Shown: positions 1-5,001 of the stretch, in pieces
How positions within the stretch are numbered: the first letter of the stretch is position 1
Layout of the letters: the number at the start of each line of letters is the position of its first letter
From: an uncultured Bacteroidales bacterium
GTDB lineage: Bacteria; Bacteroidota; Bacteroidia; Bacteroidales; F082
Assembly: GCA_937926515.1 (NCBI GenBank)
Contig: CALAZZ010000171.1
Coordinates: 1 to 8,629 of the forward strand
DNA: 8,629 nt
Direction: 5' to 3'
The notes under the pieces: generated by a model
Seen by the model: only the letters and a program-made list of their open reading frames with translations
Database searches by the model: none
What the model was told of the DNA's origin: nothing
Position numbers and translations under genes: made by a program

Positions 1-30
1 ACGAATTATAGTGTGAGCTTGAATGTAACT

Positions 31-55
31 AAAAAATAATTTCCATCAATGGAAA
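31..55 (-). terminator. Weak terminator-like hairpin with T-tract on the minus strand
   Basis: Positions 40-46 and 49-55 are perfect 7-nt inverted arms (TTTCCAT / ATGGAAA) around a 2-nt centre; sterically this would be about 6 bp with a larger loop. Read on the minus strand the hairpin is followed by a T-rich stretch including six T's (complement of 31-36). It lies about 190 nt beyond the stop of the minus-strand gene ending at 244, so it could end the exosortase-partner transcript. The stem is AT-rich and short, so this is only a candidate. Confidence 0.25.
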
Positions 56-76
56 ACTTGCAGGAAAGGATTAGCT

Positions 77-95
77 GACCAGAGCAAAATTGGTC
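77..95. repeat. Short inverted repeat, 5-bp arms
   Basis: GACCA at 77-81 and TGGTC at 91-95 are inverted arms around a 9-nt loop. It lies between the end of the minus-strand gene pair and the hairpin at 40-55. The arms are visible in the sequence, but they are short enough to occur by chance and no function is assigned. Confidence 0.3.
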
Positions 96-243
96 TTCAT
101 ATGCGATTTTACATTTGTAAAACACAAATATGTTTAACCACTGATGAAAAATCAATAAGTTTATCTAAAGATCAAATCTTTCTCTTGAATAAAACCATTG
201 AAATCCTCCCTCAAGAAACGCCAACATCTTTAAAAAAACAGAA

Positions 244-771
244 TCACTGCTTGGGCTTAAGCCTAAAAACTGGATTGAAGATATTATCTTTTATGATCAG
301 GATCAAAGCAATCACATAAAAGTTACCAACCAGGAATTCATAAATAAATTTTTGAATATTAGATGTGTGATAACCGGTAAGTTGAATAATAAATAAGAAT
401 TGAATGGCAATAAAAATGACCAGATTTATGCCTAAGAGTTTAAAGGCGTGTAGGGGCTTTAAAACAAAAAACAGAAACAACTGCCAGGCCAAAATCATCA
501 CCGTTGGCTGCAGCAAGGCACCTAATTCCTGAGGAAAACGAAACTGCTGCCCATCAATGACTAAAAAAATCCAGAATGTGGGTTTATTTTGGTCAATATT
601 AAATGCTATGCTCGTATCGCTTCCAACTATGTAGAAGTAGAGGTTTGCCCCAGCTGTCAGAAACTTGGCATAGATAGTTTGAAAACCATACTGCCAAAGA
701 ACAAAGATGACCAATGAAATTAGAATTAAAACAAGAAATCTGCTTTTGTTCTTAGTCAAGTAAGTCATCAT
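244..771 (-). CDS. Small four-TM membrane protein, putative exosortase partner
   Basis: 175 residues, ATG at 771 (a second ATG follows at once at 768); stop at 244-246. No homologue is recognised by sequence. A hydrophobic segment at about residues 12-30 is followed by a 55-residue stretch that is probably extracytoplasmic (containing DTSIAFNIDQNKPTFWIF), then three more hydrophobic segments near 86-107, 111-131 and 143-162, and a short basic tail (RLKPKQ). This order, one N-terminal TM, a soluble insert, then a TM bundle, resembles the small membrane proteins encoded beside some exosortases, such as the XrtF- and XrtH-associated families. That resemblance is architectural and from memory. 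The gene lies 55 nt downstream of the exosortase on the same strand, so co-transcription is likely. It may be a chaperone, specificity or stabilising subunit of the exosortase (inference). No catalytic motif is visible. Confidence 0.7.
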   Translation of the reverse strand: MMTYLTKNKSRFLVLILISLVIFVLWQYGFQTIYAKFLTAGANLYFYIVGSDTSIAFNIDQNKPTFWIFLVIDGQQFRFPQELGALLQPTVMILAWQLFLFFVLKPLHAFKLLGINLVIFIAIQFLFIIQLTGYHTSNIQKFIYEFLVGNFYVIALILIIKDNIFNPVFRLKPKQ

Positions 772-783
772 GTTATTATTTTA

Positions 784-819
784 AAAATCAATTGTTTTGT
801 TACTTATCAAATTGATTTT
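784..819. repeat. 10-bp inverted repeat in the gap between exosortase and partner
   Basis: AAAATCAATT at 784-793 and AATTGATTTT at 810-819 are perfect inverted arms of 10 bp around a 16-nt loop. They fill most of the 55-nt gap between the exosortase stop (827) and the partner start (771). On the minus-strand transcript the hairpin would end about 12 nt before the partner's ATG and be followed by an A/T-rich stretch. It could modulate translation, act as a weak attenuator or stabilise an mRNA end, or be a protein-binding site. The stem is AT-rich, so its folding strength is modest. Confidence 0.5.
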
Positions 820-826
820 AGCTCGT

Positions 827-1402
827 TCAGGTATTATTGTCCTTGGGTAAATAACGATGATATCGCCACACCCATATAATGAAAACAAGAAAACCAAACA
901 ATATATTCCAGAGATAATCATGAATATTTTCGAAATGTTGGGGATAGTACAACCCGATGTATCCCATACTGATGAAACGAAGACTATTTATTACAAAGAC
1001 AGATGGGATAAAAATGGCGAGTGTAATAAACCTTTGCTTCCACTTTACAGGCGAAAACAAGCTAAGAAAAATAACAAATACATAGAAATTATAAGCTGTA
1101 CACTCCATAATTACGATCATCGGGTACCCAGCAACAGCAAGATAGGGCACGCCACTGCTATAAATAGGCAAACCTGTAATACTGCCCAGAAGAACCACAC
1201 TATCGACTGTGAATGTGACAAAGAAACGAATTACATCATGATGGATAGCAGGCAGGTGCAATATTAACATAACCCCCAGCCATGAAGCTACGGCATAAAT
1301 TAGAGGTTTGAAGTGTCTTAGAAGCTCCTTTCGTGCTACCCTTTTATGCTGGAGGGTTCTCTGTGCTGCTCTATTGGCTTTTTTGTTTTTCTTTGATGAC
1401 AT
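827..1402 (-). CDS. Exosortase/archaeosortase family transpeptidase, compact form
   Basis: 191 residues from the ATG at 1402. A TTG two codons upstream (1408) is in frame but less likely. Exosortases are integral-membrane cysteine transpeptidases that cut C-terminal sorting signals of exported proteins. The family's catalytic triad is visible: Cys101 in ECTAYNFYVF, Arg142 in NSLRFISMGYIG, and His161 in ENIHDYLWNILFGF. Hydrophobic segments fall near 33-50, 60-80, 96-116, 124-140 and 165-180. The first 30 residues are strikingly basic (SSKKNKKANR, then HKRVARKELLR), a cytoplasmic tail. At 191 residues it is a short single-domain form, much smaller than the roughly 300-500-residue EpsH type and close to the compact XrtF/XrtH-like forms. 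The exact subfamily cannot be fixed here. The four-TM gene follows 55 nt downstream. No PEP-CTERM-like substrate is seen in the window. Confidence 0.88.
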   Translation of the reverse strand: MSSKKNKKANRAAQRTLQHKRVARKELLRHFKPLIYAVASWLGVMLILHLPAIHHDVIRFFVTFTVDSVVLLGSITGLPIYSSGVPYLAVAGYPMIVIMECTAYNFYVFVIFLSLFSPVKWKQRFITLAIFIPSVFVINSLRFISMGYIGLYYPQHFENIHDYLWNILFGFLVFIIWVWRYHRYLPKDNNT

Positions 1403-1485
1403 CTTCAATGCACTTGGCTTTTAAAATTGGGTTGCTTACTATCCTATCACTTCACAAGTGTGCCTTGGAAAAGTTAAAGTTTGTG

Positions 1486-1493
1486 CAAATGTA
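1486..1493 (-). promoter_or_regulatory. Candidate -7 element (TAnnTTTG) for the exosortase gene
   Basis: The plus strand reads CAAATGTA, so the minus strand reads TACATTTG, a full match to the Bacteroidota -7 consensus TAnnTTTG. It lies 83 nt upstream of the exosortase ATG at 1402, which would give a leader of roughly 75 nt. No TTTG or TTG -33 element is seen at the usual 17-23 nt further upstream, so this rests on the -7 match alone. Confidence 0.4.
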
Positions 1494-1497
1494 AAAA

Positions 1498-1509
1498 AAA
1501 GTCGACTTT
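1498..1509. promoter_or_regulatory. Perfect 12-bp palindrome between divergent genes, candidate operator
   Basis: AAAGTCGACTTT is identical to its reverse complement. It sits between the candidate -7 element for the minus-strand exosortase gene (1486-1493) and the promoter of the plus-strand regulator (1539-1573). On the minus strand it falls in the spacer just upstream of the -7 element, where a bound dimer could block RNA polymerase. A dimeric regulator is implied by the symmetry, but which one is unknown; AraC-type proteins more often bind direct repeats. Confidence 0.4.
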
Positions 1510-1538
1510 GGACTATTATGATTAGTCCCTGTAATTAA

Positions 1539-1573
1539 TTTGTTCATAATATCAGGATGATTTTATAAATTTG
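1539..1573 (+). promoter_or_regulatory. Bacteroidota-type promoter of the AraC-family regulator
   Basis: TTTG at 1539-1542 (-33 element) and TAAATTTG at 1566-1573 (-7 element, matching TAnnTTTG) are separated by 23 nt, at the long end of what is reported for this phylum. Transcription would begin a few bases after 1573, giving a leader of about 15 nt before the ATG at 1595. The in-frame TTG at 1571 lies inside the -7 element and so cannot be the translation start if this promoter is used. Confidence 0.55.
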
Positions 1574-1594
1574 CAACAACATCCCAACCAAATT

Positions 1595-2833
1595 ATGCTT
1601 ACACTCGAGAGTTTGTATGTATTTGCTTTTGCAATACCCATCTATCAGATCTTGTTTTATACCATCCAACTTATTAGTTTTAAAAGACATAATCCTGCAC
1701 GGATTTATATTGGTCTGCTGTTGTTAACCCTATCATTGGTGTTGATTCTAAATGCCATTTACCACTTGGGTTATCTGGAATTATTTTCGAAAGTCTATTT
1801 CGTTTATGTGCCTCTTTTACTTTCGATATTTCCATTATTTTACCTCTATATTTCATCTTTAACCGAAACGATTGTCTATAAAACGCTAAGGGCTAAACTC
1901 CTGCTTTTTATTCCATTACTTCTGATACTAATACTTAATATTGCGATTGACAGCCGTTCATTCAGCACAAAACAACTGCATAGCTTTGATTTGACAACAG
2001 TTATTAATAGGCAAGAAACCTTAGCGTCAGCTTTTGTGTATCATCTGGTCGTACTTAAATTTGTTCTTCCACTTCTGCTTCTTTTACAATTGTTTCTTAC
2101 CGTGCTAAAAATGACCAGGATATTCAAATATGAAAATGAAAAGGCGAAGGACAACGCCAGTCACCTTGCCTATTTCAAGCCGGGATATCAGCGTGTGAAC
2201 CTAGTTAGTCTGGTGATCTTCATATTGGCACTAATCGTTCCGTTAGCATATTTGAAAATGCAAGGTTCACTACTCCCGATCACATTTAATCTAATCCTCC
2301 TGGTAACTGGTGGAACCATTGGATATTTCGCCCTTAAGCAGAACAGGCTATTTCTGGATGTAAACACTATGGATTTAAAACCCGATGCTACATTCCAAAA
2401 ATCAATATCTGCCTCCCTGAAGTCAAATTTATCACAGGGTCATCCAAGTTTAGATCTAGCTGTAGAAAACCGCTTTTTGACTGACGTTGAGATCAAGCAA
2501 ATCATGCAACAGCTTGAGATCATTATGAATGAGAACAAACCTTACCTGGATGCCGGATTTTCCTTATCGGACCTTTGCAGATTGACGAATACCGATCGAC
2601 GGAAGATGACTTATTTTCTAAACAACGTGCTCAACAAAAATTTCTATGGCTTTATCAATGAGTATAGGATGAAAGAGGTTATTGACCATCTTGAAGGTGA
2701 AGAAAAAAGATACACAATCGAAGGAATTGCTGAAAAAGTAGGCTTCAGGTCTAAATCATCATTCTACGTTTGCTTTAAAAAGTACACAGGCTTAACCCCA
2801 AAAGAATACTTATCAAAAAACCAATCTCAATAA
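1595..2833 (+). CDS. Membrane-embedded AraC-family transcriptional regulator
   Basis: 412 residues from the ATG at 1595. The frame is open back to a TTG at 1571, but that codon overlaps the promoter -7 element. The N-terminal half is a membrane domain with about seven hydrophobic segments (roughly residues 7-28, 38-60, 66-90, 102-118, 145-172, 203-222 and 231-246). A linker of about 70 residues leads to a C-terminal AraC/XylS DNA-binding domain at about 318-408 with both helix-turn-helix units: FSLSDLCRLTNTDRRKM, then IAEKVGFRSKSSFYVCFKK followed by TGLTPKEY, the family signature. Such 7-TM/AraC fusions recur in Bacteroidota, where they are thought to bind DNA while tethered to the membrane and to respond to envelope or small-molecule signals. 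The ligand and target genes are unknown. The gene is divergent from the exosortase and upstream of the secreted-protein genes, so either could be a target (inference). Confidence 0.88.
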   Translation: MLTLESLYVFAFAIPIYQILFYTIQLISFKRHNPARIYIGLLLLTLSLVLILNAIYHLGYLELFSKVYFVYVPLLLSIFPLFYLYISSLTETIVYKTLRAKLLLFIPLLLILILNIAIDSRSFSTKQLHSFDLTTVINRQETLASAFVYHLVVLKFVLPLLLLLQLFLTVLKMTRIFKYENEKAKDNASHLAYFKPGYQRVNLVSLVIFILALIVPLAYLKMQGSLLPITFNLILLVTGGTIGYFALKQNRLFLDVNTMDLKPDATFQKSISASLKSNLSQGHPSLDLAVENRFLTDVEIKQIMQQLEIIMNENKPYLDAGFSLSDLCRLTNTDRRKMTYFLNNVLNKNFYGFINEYRMKEVIDHLEGEEKRYTIEGIAEKVGFRSKSSFYVCFKKYTGLTPKEYLSKNQSQ

Positions 2834-2881
2834 GAGGTGAATAATTAAAGTAAATGAAAGTTCATATCTATTAATTATGTT

Positions 2882-2889
2882 TAGTTTTG
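2882..2889 (+). promoter_or_regulatory. Candidate -7 element for the cohesin-like protein gene
   Basis: TAGTTTTG matches TAnnTTTG and lies 29 nt before the ATG at 2919, after the regulator's stop at 2833. I see no TTTG at the -33 distance. An AT-only inverted repeat with 8-nt arms (2841-2848 and 2871-2878) lies just upstream and may be chance. If the element is used, the gene is transcribed separately from the regulator. Confidence 0.4.
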
Positions 2890-2918
2890 CTTTTTGAAAC
2901 GGATCAATAGCGCAAACC

Positions 2919-4931
2919 ATGGTGCAATATACAGCATTAAAAGTTAATCCGACAAACACAAGACCGGTCTATAATCCACCTATTCCATTCACAAACAGTC
3001 TGGTTCTGGTTATTGTTTTACTATTTATCTCTTTGAAAATGTTTGGTGGCAACAACATTATCAAACTGGATTCGGTTCAGGTGCCTCCGGGTCAGACTAT
3101 TGAAATAAACATAATTATCAATAATGATGATCCTTTCATAAGCTTTCAGTTGGATATACCACTCCCCTCCGGCTTTATATATATCAACAATTCTGCACAA
3201 TTGAATCCACAACGGGCCACCGACCACACCATCACAGCGAATGTTATTTCAGGAAATGTACTTCGAGTGGTTGGGTTTTCCTTCAACAACAGCCATTTTA
3301 TTGGTAATAGCGGTCCTGTGGCATTATTTGGCCTCAACACGCCTACCAGTCCGGGAAGCCACGAATTGCCCATCCTAAATTATGTGATAGGAAATTCAAC
3401 CGGACAAAATATTTGTAATGGGGTAGAATATGGTGCCGTGAATTTATTGGGACCGTTGAGCGTTACCGTAAGCGCCGATCCTGATCAGGTATGTGCCGGC
3501 GAGCCAGTCCAGTTAAGCAGTCAAATTTCCGGTGGCGCCTGGAATCCAACCCTACAATGGTCCTCCGTTCCTCCGGGATTCGCATCCAACGATCCCTCTC
3601 CTTTGGTATTTCCGTCAGAGGATATTCAATATATTTTAACTGTAAACGATGGCAATCAGGTTGTAAGTGATGATGTAAACGTTAGTGTGGGACAGCCGCC
3701 AACGGCAAATGCAGGGAGTGGTTTTCAGGTTTGTATCGGTGATCCGGTTCAGCTTTCTGGCTCAGCCACCAATTACAATTCCGTGCTTTGGGAAGGCGGA
3801 AGTGGCACTTTTACCTCCCCAAATAATCTTACTACATCCTATATCCCTCATCCTGATGATTATATCAACAGCCCGATACAGTTAACCCTCACAGCCTTTG
3901 GTTCACCTCTGTGCCCGGCAGCTATAAGCAGCCTTGCGCTATCCTTTGAAGAGCCAGCTGAAGCGACTGCAGGCAATGACAAATTCGTTCATGCAGGACA
4001 AGCCCATCAGGTCGAAGGTGCTACAGCAAATAATTTTGAAAGCTTATTGTGGACTACTACTGGCGATGGCACTTTTGATAACTCATCAATCTTAAACCCG
4101 GTCTATACTCACGGTGTGCAAGATGTCATAAACGGCTCAGCCCTATTGAGCCTGACTGCATTTCCGATAGGTGTTTGTGAGCCTGCCTCCGATAGCAAAA
4201 TATTATATATACTTTCAGGGGATGATAATGTGATGCAATTGCATGGAGGAACGGCTGACATCAACGATACCATCGCCATTCGTATTTCCATTAGCAATAG
4301 ATATGACTTTACCTCATTTAGTTGCCAGATTGAAATTCCGGATAACATGACCTATTTGAATGGAACTGCCGTGCTAACCGGACGGGAGGATGATCATCAA
4401 CTTACAGTAATTCAGGAAGGCGATCTGCTTATGCTGGAGGTTGTGTCACCCACCAATGCAATATTTAACGGTAGCTATGGCAATGTTGTTCGGTTTGAAC
4501 TGTCAACAGGTGAAGATGAAGGCGTATTTCCCATCATATTTAATGAAGCTTCCATATTGGAGCCCGAAGATCATTTTGACATTTTGACGGCAACGGAAAA
4601 CGGCCAAATTACTGTTATTATCACCTCAACACCTGCGAGCAATGCTGACCATGACCCTATTATTAAGCTCATCTACAACAGCAGCATAAATAGCAGCGTA
4701 CTAAAAATCAATTTAAAACAACAATCCGGCCTATATGTGCAGTTGTATGACCTGACGGGCAGGCTCTTGAGTAGCTACACCACAAGCTTCCATTCAGCAG
4801 GCACTTACGAGCTTCAACTAAACCAAATTATAAAAGAAGATATTAGAACCAAAAATGGTGTTTACTTGCTTAGGGTACGGATTGATGACTCTGTACATAC
4901 CTCAGCTTCTTTTAAGCTTGTATTTTACTAA
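2919..4931 (+). CDS. T9SS-sorted surface protein with two cohesin-like and three PKD/Ig-like modules
   Basis: 670 residues. The hydrophobic export signal (about 27-39) is preceded by an unusually long 26-residue N-terminal region; no ATG, GTG or TTG lies closer to it. Cohesin-like module 1 (about 46-178) and module 2 (about 435-568) share a pattern: a G/N-x-T-I-x-I strand, an SFQ/SCQ strand, ATDH or EDDH, then G-N/D-x-L and an N-x-x-F-x-G-x-x-G-x-V turn. Between them are three PKD/Ig-like modules (about 180-257, 258-343 and 344-430). Residues 580-670 form a type IX secretion C-terminal domain: VQLYDLTGRLLSS, then NGVYLLRV and a short basic-hydrophobic end. The protein is therefore probably exported through T9SS and anchored at or released from the surface. 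The cohesin-like fold could bind a dockerin-type partner or glycans; no dockerin is visible in the window. No enzyme motif is seen, so an adhesive or scaffolding role is inferred. Confidence 0.8.
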   Translation: MVQYTALKVNPTNTRPVYNPPIPFTNSLVLVIVLLFISLKMFGGNNIIKLDSVQVPPGQTIEINIIINNDDPFISFQLDIPLPSGFIYINNSAQLNPQRATDHTITANVISGNVLRVVGFSFNNSHFIGNSGPVALFGLNTPTSPGSHELPILNYVIGNSTGQNICNGVEYGAVNLLGPLSVTVSADPDQVCAGEPVQLSSQISGGAWNPTLQWSSVPPGFASNDPSPLVFPSEDIQYILTVNDGNQVVSDDVNVSVGQPPTANAGSGFQVCIGDPVQLSGSATNYNSVLWEGGSGTFTSPNNLTTSYIPHPDDYINSPIQLTLTAFGSPLCPAAISSLALSFEEPAEATAGNDKFVHAGQAHQVEGATANNFESLLWTTTGDGTFDNSSILNPVYTHGVQDVINGSALLSLTAFPIGVCEPASDSKILYILSGDDNVMQLHGGTADINDTIAIRISISNRYDFTSFSCQIEIPDNMTYLNGTAVLTGREDDHQLTVIQEGDLLMLEVVSPTNAIFNGSYGNVVRFELSTGEDEGVFPIIFNEASILEPEDHFDILTATENGQITVIITSTPASNADHDPIIKLIYNSSINSSVLKINLKQQSGLYVQLYDLTGRLLSSYTTSFHSAGTYELQLNQIIKEDIRTKNGVYLLRVRIDDSVHTSASFKLVFY

Positions 4932-4973
4932 GAATAATTACTAGCTTCCCAGTCCATTTTTGTTTTTGTGAAT

Positions 4974-4981
4974 TAACTTTG
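4974..4981 (+). promoter_or_regulatory. Candidate -7 element for the subtilase gene
   Basis: TAACTTTG matches TAnnTTTG and lies 20 nt before the ATG at 5002, nearly the same spacing as for the regulator gene. Two TTTG motifs upstream (4959-4962 and 4965-4968) are too close to act as a -33 element. The gap after the preceding stop (4931) is only 70 nt and shows no terminator, so read-through from upstream is also possible. Confidence 0.45.
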
Positions 4982-5001
4982 CATCAATAAGTTTCGATAT
5001 T

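Larger units (their letters stand above)
1..243. other. Gene-free left edge, downstream of the exosortase cassette
   Basis: I see no supportable gene here. The plus strand is open from an ATG at 101 to 319 (72 codons), but it has no recognisable domain, runs about 76 nt antisense into the end of the 244-771 gene, and reads like low-complexity AT-rich DNA. On the minus strand the ATGs at 100 and 46 are followed by stops within ten codons. The region does hold two short inverted repeats (40-55 and 77-95), listed separately. It is the 3' flank of the minus-strand gene pair. Confidence 0.5.

Noticed and set aside
101..319. Plus-strand open frame of 72 codons at the left edge
   Set aside because: No recognisable domain, no promoter or start signal, low-complexity composition, and it overlaps the end of the better-supported minus-strand gene antisense by about 76 nt.
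857..1267. Plus-strand open frame of 136 codons antisense to the exosortase
   Set aside because: It is a mirror of the exosortase gene, whose catalytic motifs and membrane segments are clear; the antisense product has no sensible domain.
1448..1460. Small inverted repeat CACTT-CAC-AAGTG in the divergent intergenic region
   Set aside because: Arms of only 5 bp with a 3-nt loop; too short to separate from chance.
2841..2878. Inverted repeat with 8-nt arms (ATAATTAA / TTAATTAT) between the regulator and the cohesin-like gene
   Set aside because: AT-only arms in AT-rich DNA with a 22-nt loop and no T-tract; weak as a terminator and easily due to composition.
2919..4931. The cohesin-like protein as substrate of the neighbouring exosortase
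   Set aside because: Its C-terminus has the T9SS pattern (YDLTGRLL, NGVYLLRV) and lacks the motif, TM helix and basic tail expected of an exosortase substrate.
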